Assembly (NCBI GenBank): GCA_027922465.2
Contig: BQMF02000281.1
Span: 496,001 to 560,000, forward strand
Reading direction: 5' to 3'
From: Turritopsis dohrnii
Taxonomy: Eukaryota > Cnidaria > Hydrozoa > Anthoathecata > Oceaniidae
DNA: 64,000 bases
Under the pieces are notes generated by a model. The model searched no databases and had not been told where the DNA came from. It worked only from the letters and a program-made list of their open reading frames with translations. Numbering within the stretch: the stretch's first letter is position 1; every line of letters begins with the position of its first letter. The translations under genes and the position numbers were made by a program. This document shows positions 39,715 through 52,237 of this stretch, in pieces.

Positions 39715-42335
39715 CAGGGCCGACACAAGCGGGGGGGGCTGGGGGGGGCTATAGCCCCCCCACTTGTAAATTTGACCAAGGTTTGGTCCTTTTTAAGAAA
39801 ATTCCTGACATTAACCATCACTTTTTTAGGATCATATTTCTATCCCGCTAAGAGACTGTTTTGCAATCCTGATTAAAGATTACCACCCCCATCTTCTGAC
39901 CATCGCCAAAGTTAGATCACATGATCACAAATAGATCGCATCTTCACTCATTTTGTTTACGTTCAATTTCCTAGAATCTGTACAATTTCCTGGAGGAATT
40001 CGCAACGTTCCAATTGTGCAAACATTCGAATTCGAATAAGGTCACATTCGAAGCTGCTTTTCGAAGCACCTCAAAACAAAAGCAGATTCTGACAGTCGAA
40101 AAAAAAACAATACCACAAGCAAGGGGCACTTGGTTGTGAAAAGATACTTGATACTACATTTGTACCCGTGGATCTTTCTACAGATTGTACAAAATGTACA
40201 GTTCCTCTCGCGACAGGGTTTGGCATTTAGAGGTAACGGAAAGGAAGGAAATTTTGATCAGCTTCTTCTGAGATGTGGTAAAATTGATCCTAGGATACAA
40301 GCTTGGACGGAAAAGTACAGGGATAAGTTCTCGCACAACGTACACCAGAACGAATTAATGAGACTGATGGCGTTCTCAATTTTACGACAGATTGGTTCTG
40401 ATATAAACAACTCTATATGCTATACAATTATGGCAGATGAAGTCACTGACTTGGATAATAAAGAACAGTTTGTAATTTGCTTTCGTTGGGTGGATGATGA
40501 TTTGGAGTGTCACGAGGACTTTGTTGGACTATACAAAGTAGACAACATCAAAGCTGAAACGCTTGTGAAATCCATAGAGGATGTTCTGCTCCGCATGAGC
40601 ATTCTCATTGAGAATGCTCGTGGACAATGCTACGATGGTGCAAGCAACATGATGGGTTTAAAGAGTGGCCTGGCGACGCAGATACAAAATAAAGCACCAA
40701 AAGCATTTGCTATTCATTGTTTCGCTCATGCTTTGAACCTTGCTGTGAATGACATGGTCAAGGGAATTCCTTTCTTCGCCAATGCAATGGCAACATCATT
40801 GGAGATATCGTATCTCATAAAGAAATCACCTAAGAGGGATGCGATTCTCCAAAAGGCCCAAGAGGAGCTCTCTGCTGAGTACCCAGGTTTCCGAACACTA
40901 TGCCCTACTCGATGGACTGTTCGGGCAAAATCTTTGCTGAGCATAATTAACAATTGGGAGGCACTTCAAAAGGTTTGGCAGGAATCACTGGAAACCTCGA
41001 ATATGAAGCCAGAACTACGTGGTCGGATTATCGGAGTGTCTTCCCAAATGACCACCTTTGATTACTTCTTCGCCATCAAGATACTGCAAATCATTTTAGG
41101 ACACTCAGACAATCTTTCGAGGGCACTTCAATCCCCTAAAATGACAGCAACTGATGCCCAAATGCTAGCCAAATCTACTATAGCAACTCTCGAGAAGCTA
41201 CGCAATGATAATTCGTTTTCAATGCTTTGGAGTCACACTCTCGCGGAGACACAGAAACTGGATCTACCAGAGCCAAAGTTGCAGCGAAAACGAAAACTTC
41301 CGCGTAAGTTTTTAGACGATGGTGTCGATGGAACATATGATACCGTCTCAGACGTAGAGGTTTTCTATAGACGTCATTATTACGATGCTATCGACCGAGT
41401 GAAAGCTGCCATCAACCAACGTTTCGACCAACCCGGATTCAAACATTACGCCAACATAGAGGAGGTCTTATTGAGAGCAATCAAAGGTGAAGATATCTCT
41501 CCCTGGATTGACGATGTAATAGCGACTTACGGTGACGATCTGAATCAGCAAAGTCTCCGTGTGCAGCTTCAACTTCTTTGCACAATGATGGAAGAGAGAG
41601 AGGATAAATCCATTAAAGGCATTGTTAATTTCATTAAAACAATGAAAGATCCCAGTCGAGGATTTCTCTCTGAAGTAATTATCATCCTAAGACTTCTTCT
41701 CCTCGCACCAGCAACAAATGCCGTGAGCGAACGTTCTGGATCATGCCTTCGTCGAGTTAAAAACTGGCTACGCACTACTATGCGGCAAAAACGTTTAAAT
41801 CATGTCATGATTCTCACAACACACAAAGAAAAAACTGACAATTTAGATCTAGTGGCAATTGCGAATCAATTCTGCTTTGGAAATGAGGAGAGACTTAGAA
41901 CATTTGGCACTTTTACATCGGCTGATTTGCCAAATATTTTGCCAATTTGAAAGAAAAAATACTTTGTGAATACAAAAAACTCTTAAAATACAAAAACTCT
42001 CTCATGAACTTTCTTATACTTTTAGATTCATTACTTTTAACAGCCAATTTTTCTATTGTATTGAATAGTTGTATGCATCGCCCAATTATTCACACAGATA
42101 CGGTTGGGCATTAGTTTCCGTTGAAAATTGCAAAGAGATAGTCATAATCTGACAAGCTTTCGATTCAAACTAATTTTATAGCAATGCAAACCCTCTAACG
42201 CCCTCCAAAAGCACCCCCTCCAAAAGCAACCCCTGGACCCCTGCTCCCTTCGGGAGCATGATTCCAGGTCACTTGACTCAAGTGCTTTTTAAACATTTTA
42301 GCCCCCACACCCTGAAATGGCTTGTGTCGGCCCTG
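39715..42335 (+). mobile_element. hAT-superfamily transposon nested in Harbinger
   Basis: Exact 15-bp TIRs: CAGGGCCGACACAAG (39715-39729) and its inverse (42321-42335). CAACT flanks both ends (39710-39714 and 42336-42340). hAT duplications are normally 8 bp, so the 5-bp repeat is unusual. The ends carry G-rich and C-rich subterminal runs. The element holds a long transposase frame. Confidence 0.9.
40130..41950 (+). CDS. hAT transposase (ZMYM/TTF-type), N-terminal finger missing
   Basis: 606 residues without internal stops. Visible: IMADEVTDLDNKEQFVICFR (first catalytic Asp region), GQCYDGASNMMG (second Asp), AIHCFAHALNLAV (the C..H pair of the hAT insertion domain) and LCPTRWTVRAKSLL (the RW motif). 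The C-terminal dimerisation region contains APATNAVSERSGSCLRRVKNWLR. Related proteins begin with a TTF- or BED-type zinc finger. Here only about 415 bp precede the ATG and no finger is seen, so either the 5' part is lost or an upstream exon is decayed. It catalyses cut-and-paste transposition if functional. Confidence 0.88.
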   Translation: MVVKRYLILHLYPWIFLQIVQNVQFLSRQGLAFRGNGKEGNFDQLLLRCGKIDPRIQAWTEKYRDKFSHNVHQNELMRLMAFSILRQIGSDINNSICYTIMADEVTDLDNKEQFVICFRWVDDDLECHEDFVGLYKVDNIKAETLVKSIEDVLLRMSILIENARGQCYDGASNMMGLKSGLATQIQNKAPKAFAIHCFAHALNLAVNDMVKGIPFFANAMATSLEISYLIKKSPKRDAILQKAQEELSAEYPGFRTLCPTRWTVRAKSLLSIINNWEALQKVWQESLETSNMKPELRGRIIGVSSQMTTFDYFFAIKILQIILGHSDNLSRALQSPKMTATDAQMLAKSTIATLEKLRNDNSFSMLWSHTLAETQKLDLPEPKLQRKRKLPRKFLDDGVDGTYDTVSDVEVFYRRHYYDAIDRVKAAINQRFDQPGFKHYANIEEVLLRAIKGEDISPWIDDVIATYGDDLNQQSLRVQLQLLCTMMEEREDKSIKGIVNFIKTMKDPSRGFLSEVIIILRLLLLAPATNAVSERSGSCLRRVKNWLRTTMRQKRLNHVMILTTHKEKTDNLDLVAIANQFCFGNEERLRTFGTFTSADLPNILPI

Positions 42336-42349
42336 CAACTTAATGGTTT

Positions 42350-42692
42350 AATTTTCTGTATGGGACTTTATCAAAAGCATAATACAAATGACATTTTTGC
42401 TCTTTATTATTCAAGAAAACGTTTGTTGTTTATAAAGAAACAAAAAGCTTTAAAAATCAAAAGGTTGAATCGCAAAAGAAGGTCTGTGTGGGTTATCAAT
42501 GGTAGAGATGATACTTGGTGGAGAAATTTAATCACTGGTATTTCACCAAAATCCTTGTGGTACAAGAACTTTAGAATGGACGAAGATTCTTTTCATCTTC
42601 TGTGTGAACATTTAAGGCCTTACATTTCACCTGACCATAATTCTCCTAATCATCGTATCCTCAGCCTGAGACCATGTCGTTGGTCCATCTAA
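42350..42692 (+). pseudogene. PIF/Harbinger transposase N-terminal remnant
   Basis: The frame contains RDDTWWRNLITGISPKSLWY and then KNFRMDEDSFHLLCEHLRPY, the typical N-terminal part of HARBI1-like nucleases. It ends at 42692 before any DDE motif. The upstream portion of the frame (42258-42335) belongs to the hAT end and is spurious. Confidence 0.75.
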
Positions 42693-43026
42693 ACTTTAAC
42701 TTTGTAGTTTTGTTGGATTGACTCGTGTTTGCTTCTGAAGACGCTATGTTTATAATGAAAATATACTACACTGCGCATGTGTTGAAATCAAATCTCATCC
42801 CGGATACCGGGCTGGCTCGGTTATTTGATATTACATGCATCCTTTTTGGCTCGACACCCGAGATATCTCGGTTTGGCAAACCGAGATATCCCGGAGGCCG
42901 AGACGAAAAGTATACATGTAATTGCACTTATAAAAATAAGAGAATTTGTTAGACAAAGTGAGCTAGCCCGGCACCCGAGATATCCCGACACCCGGGACAA
43001 AAAGTGATCATGTAATCAGCCCCTAA

Positions 43027-44005
43027 GTTTAGTTTTTGATTTTTAACTCAATATTTTGTCCTGCACCTCAGAAAATTGTCAGGAACTTTATAGGCCCTGA
43101 AGAATATCTTCAATATCTATTATCTGATTAAAATGACCTTCGTGGAAAAAAACAACAGAATTTGGTAGTGAAAATACACATCTATAACTAAATCACTACA
43201 AAGCTGAAAGTAGAAATTCGTGTTTTGGCTTTGGATTGTGTTTTGATTTATGTTTCATGTTTGTACAAGAAAAATTGACAGTATTACTAATTTTTACAAA
43301 ACATATCTATACAGTAGATCAAAACAGTATACGTGATCATGAAATAAATCCATAGTAAATTATGTTTCTGTTGTCAGAGTAAATGACTATCCAGGGAAGC
43401 ACACTCGACCGGATTCTTTCACAAGTTATGCATCACAATCCTGCGTTTTAAAATATTATACGTATATAATTGGTACTCTGAACATCTTATTGCATATAAT
43501 ACGACATCACGTTTTTACTTCTAGTTTTTGTAATGTATACTCTTTAAATTTACAAAACTGGTTGAACTGATTGTTCTCCTCCACACCACATAAAAAGGTT
43601 TCCTTTATATGGCTGTATGTATACATCCATGTGCTTTCCAGTTCACTTTCAGTTCAGTATTTGGGCTATATCAATAAAAATAAATCTTCAGCTTGGCTAT
43701 TAATAATAAATTTTCGCCTTTGCATTGAAATCACAGCTTCAATGTTTTGCTGCATTTAATCACCAATCATCATAACAACCAGTAACAACATTGTTATATC
43801 AACACACAAAAACAAAACATCATTGATATCAATTTTCTTCTGTATTTTGCACGTTCATTCAAAAGTTTTTACAAAACCTTTTAAGACACCGAACTAAGAA
43901 TTTATTTCCATCATTTAATGTTTTTCGTATTGAATCATTTATGTTCCAAGTCTGTAAGAACCATTACTACATCCTTTCACCACACAAATGATAAGTCATT
44001 TTGAT
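43027..44005. repeat. Right part of interrupted dispersed repeat, then unassigned
   Basis: 43130-43250 (GGTAGTGAAAATACACATC...) matches 63395-63520 in order and spacing, consistent with the repeat interrupted at 39508. The remainder to 44005 has no recognised feature. Confidence 0.4.
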
Positions 44006-44262
44006 TTTACATCGAAAGTTTACTCGAAATTTTTGTGCTAAATTCACATGGAGTTGTTTCTATGGAGATGCGCTTATTTTGCAACCCGTGTATTTCACCA
44101 TCAATGTCTTCGACTTCTTCCTCACAAACATCAGCCATTTGATCTTCATCGTAAACATCATCATCTGCACCGTGTTCATGACCGTCTATGTCTGATAGGT
44201 GCAGCTTTGACATTTGCAAAATTTAGTGCAACTGATTCCATGGGCCCTGCACGAGCACGACC

Positions 44263-45110
44263 CTATTTTGTAACCCTTTTTACAAGCACAAGAAATCTGT
44301 TACAGTATTTGTGGGGCGCTGGTGGAAGTAGCATCCATTTGATTTGGAGCGAATTACCGGATCTCGTCCAGCCGTAACCATCAGGATCAGGAATGAAAGG
44401 GTTGTTTGGAAAGGCTAACTTGATCACCTCAGTAACATTTGATACCCTTTTACAGTGCTGAAGGAGTGCATCTCTCGTCGGCGGAAGCTTCTGCGGCTCT
44501 GTATAACCATTTTTGCACGAAAAGAATTTTAGGTATCGTGCTTCATTAACATCCATGCAACCCTTAATGCCATATAGAAGGCAAACAAATTCTTCGATGA
44601 TCCGAAAATTTTTAGCGTTGAAATCAAAGCTATGGCAAATTTGCTTGAATGCCTTCCTGAACTTCTTCACCGTGGAAAGCACTAGAACAATAATTTCCAG
44701 TGAAAGCATGTAAGCCCGGCATAACTTTGTAGTTTCTTTCACCTAGCTTACTTGCGATGGTCTTGATGGCGAGTTTGCGCAGATTTTCGCCAGAACCAGT
44801 TTTAACATAAAGCTTGGTTTCCAATTGCAATTGAAAGTAGAGCGCATAAATAGATATGTCACTGTCCACAGTCTTTATGATTACTTTGTCAGATTTGAAA
44901 GTGGTTTCGGCGTGTTTGCCGCAGAGGAAAACTTTAGTATCAGCTTCTTCCTGATCAGTCGCGAGGTTAACTTCTTCATCACAGTGAACCTTACATAACC
45001 TGTAATTTCCATTGTTCTCCTGAGATTCACTTTTTGTTTCCCACGGGATATCAAAGCTTCGTACGCATACCGCACTGACCGGTTTTTTTTCTCTTGCAAA
45101 GACCAGTACT
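44263..45110 (-). pseudogene. Decayed transposon ORF, EADTK...HAFTG family
   Basis: Three overlapping minus-strand frames form one protein order: EEADTKVFLCGKHAETTF and VDSDISIYALYF, then KVMPGLHAFTGNYCSSAFHG, then FRIIEEFVCLLYGIKGC and LPPTRDALLQHCKR...W. These motifs belong to a common uncharacterised mobile-element protein family in invertebrates. The acidic pairs suggest a PIN/FEN-like nuclease, which is inference. Two frame breaks (near 44880 and 44650) make it a pseudogene. Confidence 0.65.
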
Positions 45111-46711
45111 GATGAGAAAATATTTGAGATGTAATAAATAAACTCGGCTTACCTTGCTCTTTTCACTTTTTCGTACGAGTTTTGTGTGAATTTTCAAAGT
45201 TTAAGGTTCGATCCTGAGTAAATGTGATTTATACACTCTTCTTTTGGCTTTGCTTTGGATTTTTTCTTCTTCGGAGTCAAAGACAACCTTTTAGTGCCAC
45301 TAGAAACTGTTTCCGTACTTTAAAAAATAGCATCGTCTCCTATCGTGTTTTTTACATTTTTCTTCGATTTACTTTTTTCTCTCAATAGATTTTGATTTCT
45401 TTTCCCGCGCGTATGATGCGAAAAACCTTTCAGAGGGTTAACATAAAAGTTTTTTCTCAAAGTTTACTTATAAAGAAGATGTCTTTCAAAGAAAAAACAA
45501 GAGCCTTATGGCACTAACACGATTGCAACGTTTGTTTCAAGGTGAAACAAAAGAAAGCTTACAGTCTTGCTGTGGTATTTAAATTCATTAGCTTGGATAT
45601 GAAATGATTTTAGTTCACTTTGTCAATTACAGGAAAATTTGGCACATAAGAAGGTTCTAAGACAATAGATAGAAATTCATTTAATCTGCGCTGTTTCTCC
45701 ATCTCGAAGCTTTTAAATAAAGTAGTCGCGTTAAAATAGGTGGGGAAGTAAAAACAATACCATCGTCGGAGATCAGTGGGAAATTGAAAAGTTATTAGCC
45801 ATATATTCAGCACAACCGAACCAGAAACAGTCACATTATTGGAGAAAAGAAAAAAATATTGTTGTTTCTCAAATAAAAACTGTATTTAAACTTTGTAAAA
45901 TATCATGATATTTTACAGTGGTACCACTGTAAATAGTTTTGATAAAAGTCAATTCACAGTGGACATTTTTAAACAATTATAATTTCTAGTAGCTCTCTTT
46001 TTCTCTGTTTCATAAAACATTTAATTTAATTACATGGCGTATTTGGGAAGTTATGGATGTGTATTTTCACATCAAGAAACTTTGTTTATTTTTTGCATTC
46101 GAAATTAGAAAGACTGTTTAGAATTAGGAACACTGACAGTATTTCTTCTTATTAATTCTTATTAATCTCTTGCCATCAGTGATTCACTGCCTTATATATA
46201 TATTAATTGTATATGTATATCTTATATACAAATATAGCTCTCGACCTTCTTTACCAAATAAATTAAAAAAAAAATTTTTTTTCAGTAATATATTGGACTG
46301 GAAAACAAACCTGTTTAATGAATTTATATATGGTATTACCTTGAAAGAATACACCTGTTATAGTATAAATGTGATTGTTAAATGAATAAGTTTATGTTTG
46401 TTTATAACTAGGATTGTTTTTCAGCACCACTGGGTATTCTATGCTTACACAGAAATCTACTTCGTCTAAATCCTTTTTCAGTTAATCTGTTAAAAATCAG
46501 TACATTTTTGAATGAAAGATTTAGCTAAATACAAAAATACTAAATACTAAAAACATATGTACAAAAAACGGTTTACAAAATTTAAGATTTCAAGCTGTGC
46601 TTCTAAATCCACATCATTTTTATCCACATTATTCCCTTCACTAAAATTCCACAAAAGCTAATATGAAATATGTCTAATCATCATCATCATCATCAATAAC
46701 ATGTTCGTACT
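45111..46711. other. No gene recognised
   Basis: The minus-strand frame at 45610-45834 could be the 5' part of the same transposon family but has no clear motif. A perfect palindrome-rich segment (TACAGTGGTACCACTGTA) lies at 45915-45932. Confidence 0.35.
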
Positions 46712-48606
46712 CAGTACATATCGTTAGGTGAGAATTATTTTGTACTATCTCCAATTTCTTTAAACTGAGAAAATTAAGTTTTAAATTTCATAACCACACA
46801 AAATCTTTAAGAAACCTTTCTATGGAAAGTTACTTGGTAGATTTTGAATACATCGTATTTGGAGTTCCTGACCAAAAATTATTTCAAATTTGCTAGTACC
46901 CACTCTCCTCCAGGGAAAGTTTGCAATTGGAGATAGAACAAAATAGTAGCGAAACAAGTGATATTTATTAAAATTATTTTGTTTTAACTCCATGCTCTTG
47001 CAAATTCACCTTTAACTGACAAAAAATATTTTATACAATACGAAAAACATCAATTTTCCTTTATGTTGCTTCTGTGTATATCACTTGGAGTTGCTTGGGC
47101 ACTCCAAAATCTTAATTTGGAATTTAAAAGACTACAAATTAAAATTCTTTGGCATGGGCTGACAGCAAAATACAACAGACACGTTACATCTAAAAATGAC
47201 AGCAGGGCTGAACGAAAAAACGCTCGTGAAATTAAAGATGAAAAGGTAGTTGTTGTTTGTATTGGCTTAGAAGAATGTTATATGCTTGCTAAAATCTAAA
47301 GTAGGAAACTTTTAATACAAAAGAAAGCTATCACCATACATATATATATTGTTCATACAAGAAAGGATATTGTGTCCTGTGGAGCTTTACTGAAAGAGGG
47401 AGGGAATGACATTGCCAGTACTACAATATCAATGTTGGAAAGAATTCTTAAGGATGATCTGCCATTAAAAAAGTTATACTTTGTTTTGACTCGTGCAGAG
47501 TTTATTTTTCGACAGAGATAGTTATAATCGAACAGAGGTTTTGTGAACCTAGTTGTTCCAGCATTCAAGAAGTTGATAATATTCATAGTCAAATTAACAG
47601 GGCTTTCTCTCCAATCGAGGTATTTTCTCCACTTGGTTGGTGCAAATGCTACCAAATGCGACTCAAAAACATCCGTTCATGGTAATACAAGTGCAATCAG
47701 CCAGCATTAAGAACTTCATTCAAGTTGCTGCATTGCTTAATTATCAATCTGTTCCGTATTTTTCAATCAAAACAGTTGTTCACCGCAAAAACACTCCAAA
47801 CCATGTCTTCTATAAAGAAAAGTTTACCGACCCTTTTAAACAGGCTAAATTTACCAAGAGTCAACAAACCAGAAAGTCTACCCAAAAATCTCCATAAATC
47901 CCAGTTGCAAAAGTTTTGAAAGCTAGCAGATTGATTTCAAAGGCCAAAAAGGATGATCTTGAGAGTATGTTTGCCTATATGCCTCCTATTAATGTTGCTT
48001 TTTGTAAGATTACATTAAAGTGAAAAAACATAAGTTTGGTACCAATCTATGCAATTTATATTTTAAAACTGCGTATTTAAAGATTGCGTTAAATTTTCTA
48101 GGGCGAAGGTTGGCTATTTTGTCAATTGATTAATGTCCTTTGTATGTTCTCATGTGGCTTTTTATATTTGCATGACAGTAATTTTTGTGATTATATTCAA
48201 AACACAGAAAATGAATGCAGTTTTAAGGCTTTATCAGCATCTTATGATTGATAAATCGCTTCCACGTTCACCATTTTGAAAATACAATAAAAACAAACAA
48301 TCTCCACTATTTACAAAATTATCTAACAGCGGTTTCAGGGCAATCAATAACCTCGCATCAACCTGTACATAGATTTAAGCCGTATTTGCTTGGCTTTTGG
48401 AGATAGAACATAATAATTTTAAGGCCTTATAACGAATAAGGAGATAAAACAATATCAGACTGTCGTTTGAAGGAGATTTTGCGCTTATTTTTGGAAAAAG
48501 CTCACGGAGAAAGAACGAAATAATCCTGAAAAGCTTGAAAACAATCGGAGCTCATTTTTTCCAAAAATGGAGATAGAACAAAATAATTCTCACCTAACGA
48601 TATGTA
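46712..48606 (+). mobile_element. DNA transposon with 39-bp TIRs
   Basis: 46712-46750 (TACATATCGTTAGGTGAGAA...CTATCTCCA) is matched by the inverse at 48568-48606 with one or two differences. The GGAGATAGAACAAAATA subterminal word recurs internally near 46926 and 48403. TA at both outer ends could be the target duplication. The coding remnant inside is broken. Confidence 0.8.
47480..47930 (+). pseudogene. Transposon protein remnant
   Basis: One frame gives QEVDNIHSQINRAFSPIEVF followed by SPLGW. Another continues with LLNYQSVPYFSIKTVVHRKN and FYKEKFTDPF. The Q.EVD.iHS.I.R pattern belongs to an uncharacterised transposable-element protein family. A frame change near 47650 breaks it. The class of the element cannot be named from this. 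Confidence 0.5.
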
Positions 48607-49789
48607 ATACAAGACAGAATCAAATATGTCTAAGCAATAATAATAAACGAGAAAGTATTCTGCCTCTCACATCTAGTACAACAACAACCGTGCCCCCATG
48701 TTTTGAAACGGGAAAACGCAACGTCAGCAAATTATTAGCTCGATACGCATGCGTGACTTTCCCGTTTCTGGGGACACCCATAAAACGAAGGGTATTTTAA
48801 TAACGATTCTCACTAACGTTCCAATCGTTAATAATTAACAAAATTTGCTGAATTATTAAACTCATTTTAATGATTGACTTTTTAATTGGTCAGCGCCAAA
48901 GGTAGCTGATTTTTCATTTCCCCGAGTCTGTCAGTCCGTCAGTCAGTTAGTAAGATCGCAGTTCTTCACGTCCTGATTAAGCGCCCGTTATTGCTAATTT
49001 TCAGTTTTTCGGTTCAAAATAAGAAAGTTCAAAGCACAACATTTATTTTTGGTAGATATATCGCCAGTGTGTAACTAGCTATTATTATTTAGCAATGCAA
49101 AGAGGGTTCATTTCACTTAAATGAATAAATGAATTAATCGTTTTAATGCGCCCCTTCGCCACCCTTAATTATAACGTAGGCCATCTTGGGAGCGATACAT
49201 TACTGCAGGGTAAAATTAGCCGAATTAGTTTTATTTACATTACAATTACATTGAAGTATATTGAATCAAGACGTTTACAACTATGATCCCCATTTGGATA
49301 GGAGAGAAATTTATTGAGGAGGAAGAAAAAGTCAAGTTGCATAAATTATTTGTACATGTCAATGATTGAAATTGTTTTCTTAACTCACATTATACCTTTA
49401 GGGAAGACTAGGTGTGCTGAGAATTATTCTGAATTATTTCACTTCCACTTCCATTTTGCAGTTTTATAGTGAAATTTTGATGAACAAGAAAAAAGGATTT
49501 GAGATGACGGAAATATATCCTCTTGTGCAGGGAGCTCTGTATATACTTAGAGAATATAATTGTGAAAATATTTTACTACAGTTCACCATCAAAATATCCA
49601 TCCCTATGCAGACAACCGACAAATTCCCTTCGCATCTAGCAGACCGGTCTACTTTTGGGTTACTTTTCTCTGCCTTGTTGAAGCTCATTTGAGAGATATA
49701 TGCATACTGTGAAAAATTTCGTATAATAAAGCTTGAATTTTTTATATTTATACTTGCAGATACCTGTACTGACTATATATGTATACCGT
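48607..49789. other. No gene recognised
   Basis: AT-rich spacer with no paired repeats or family-like frames seen. Confidence 0.4.
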
Positions 49790-51090
49790 TGATCGCCCTA
49801 ATTTCGGACATCCTTCCTAACTTCGGACACAAAAAACATATCCGCAATATACAAACCACACCAATAATAATCAATGCTGCAACTGTCAATTAAACTAAAT
49901 CCAAAACTTATCTGAGCTTTGCAATGTGATTACGTATGTGATTTATTAAGGCTCTATCTAAACATCAGATCCATGGAATTCACACAGACTTCGCACATAT
50001 TTATCGTGATGTGTTTGACATTGCTTTCCACATTCTGCTCACATTTTCGTCTTTCCCAGTATATTATCTGAAAGTTGTAGTGTCTGTTTATATTTTCAGA
50101 AGACTTTTAAGAAGGTCCCTTTTCACTTTTCAATTTTCCGCAGATCAACAAATATATACCTTATTACACGAAATTATACCACGTATATATAATATATACT
50201 TAATTAAGCTGCACAGCATAGAAATAGTTTTCATTAAATGCGGCTTAATTTTTAGCACGGCCTACAATATTGCGGCTTGATTAACACTCATAACCACGAC
50301 TGACAACATTGAAACCTATCCATTTTGAGATAGTTAAAAAGATTTTTAGTTTCTTTGATACAAAAGTACAAGATAATCATTTCTGAATTTCGATCAGCTA
50401 GTATCATCCAAACCATCGAAAGCCATCACATGTGGGTGAACATTCTTTACTTGGTCAATACGTGTAATTTTTCATGAGTAAGAGAATCCTTTCTTTGCAA
50501 AAAATGAATTTATCCGTTTTTGTTTATCAACTAATTTTTCTTTAAGTGCGTCTTAATTAATACACATTTTTTCACAACTTATGTACATTGCGGCTTAATT
50601 AATGTGCGGCCGAAATTTGACCGCCTTAATTAGGTATATAACGCTGTTTAATTTCGTGTAATAAGGTATGTTCTTTCTCTAGCATTTGTGTGTTCCATTT
50701 GTTTCTGTGAATCCTCAATCAGTAAAAGTCCTGGGAATGAGATGATATTTTGTGAAAAACGGAAGCAAAACTAGAATCCTATAAAGTGCCATTTTGTGTT
50801 TGTGACACATTATCGTGCAAGATGATTGAATTCTGGCAAAGTTATTTGTTTCAAAGATACGCTAGGGGATATGGAATTTTTGTAAAAAAATAATATCATA
50901 AAAAAGTTCTTTGCATTATTAATATAACCAGTAATTCTTCACACTTATTACCTTTCAACATCTTTTATCTGCTTCATCTATTATTTTAGTATTTGTTGTG
51001 ACTTGGTTATGTACATTTTGCTTACCAGACAGGTCTGTTTATTACAGTGTCTAAAGTTAGCAAGGCTGTGCAAAGTTAGGACGATTGACA
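49790..51090. mobile_element. TIR element with CCTAACTT.GGACA ends
   Basis: The left end contains CCTAATTTCGGACA and CCTAACTTCGGACA. The right end, inverted, contains CCTAACTTTGCACA and GCTAACTTTAGACA, in the same order. The TIRs are degenerate and contain direct subrepeats. No transposase was seen. It encloses a second TIR element at 50156-50669. Confidence 0.55.
50156..50669. mobile_element. Nested MITE
   Basis: ATACCTTATTACACGAAAT (50156-50174) is an exact inverse of 50651-50669. The interior has repeated GCGGCTTAATT(A) words in both orientations. About 514 bp, no ORF. Confidence 0.75.
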
Positions 51091-52237
51091 GAATAAAAGG
51101 CAATAAATTTGAACAACTCATTCAGGCAGTGTAGTGATGGTGTACCGTGAATCTTCCTAATTTTGCTGAATGCAAAAAGATTCTGATGATGAATAATGTA
51201 TATCATACTCATAAACTATAGCAGAAACTATAGTTTGATTGACAGGTGTAGGTTTTTCATTTACAGACAGTTGAATTTGATTTGTGTTCTGAATTAGGAA
51301 AATTGACAGTACTGGCTAGTACTTTAAAACTGGCAGCTGCAACTCATGACAAGTCTCCTAGTCATGTCAATACTCTACTCTGATGAAGCCTACACAGGTT
51401 TTCTTTATAAAGAGCAGCAAAATCTGGCGTTTTTATTTTTGGATCCTTTCTAAACTTGTTCCCTTATTTGATCCCAGTCAATTTGTTTGCTAATTCTGCA
51501 TTCATGAATGGGAGTCCAGCGACACCGTCTTTGCCTCTAGTCTATATTAATAGCACATTTGCTTTTTGTCTGTCTGTCTGCATACTCCATCAGTAATACA
51601 AAATTTAATACAAATTTTTTCAGATTTTTTTTAACCATAGAAAATGAAAAATTTTCCCATGAATTGTCATGACCTGGATTTTACATTTTTGCCTCTACAT
51701 GACTTTTACATTTTTAGGGTTGGTTAATTGAAAAGTGATTCACCCCACCCACCCTGAAATAGATAAATTCAGCTATTCCCTTAGTAAAATAGTATTTGTG
51801 TATCTGTTTGCAAGTTTCTGTTAGGTCTGAATTTTGTTAAATGGGCCTAGAATTAAGTGGTGCATTGTGCAGTTGTACATAACTTTTAACACTTATATTT
51901 TTAGTAATCAGCAACTGCTCGGTATTGGATCTTCATTTAACTTAATGGTTGATGTCCACTTAAATTGGTAGAAAGAAAAGTTCACCTGCGCGATTAGCCA
52001 AACTCGTATGCTTGTAAGAACATATATTTTGCGCTGACCTTAAGGCCTATGGGCCTCTTGTTTTAATTTTATAATGATTAGCAATAAAAACACTTCGAAC
52101 ATCGTGAACCCCCGTCTCTGTTTTCATATTCTGATTTGACAGCCAATAGAAACATTCGAAAGTTTATTAAGATGGCGGATGAAGTTACTTGGATTGGAAT
52201 CCTGTTTTTAATGATTCTATTTGACAATAACATTGGC
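51091..52237. other. No gene recognised
   Basis: AT-rich sequence. The phrase TTAGGAAAATTGACAGTA near 51295 also occurs at 63573 and, diverged, at 46126 and 43270, so it is a short dispersed motif. Confidence 0.35.

Larger units (their letters stand above)
39509..43023. mobile_element. PIF/Harbinger element carrying a nested hAT
   Basis: Terminal inverted repeats: left GGGGCTGATTACATGATCAC followed by TTTTT, right its exact inverse ending at 43023. Flanking TAA duplications (39506-39508 and 43024-43026) are diagnostic of PIF/Harbinger. Subterminal CCCGGG and CCGAGATATC(T/C)CGG palindromes occur on both sides. Removing the nested hAT leaves about 0.9 kb holding a transposase remnant, so this is a deletion derivative. 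Confidence 0.9.
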
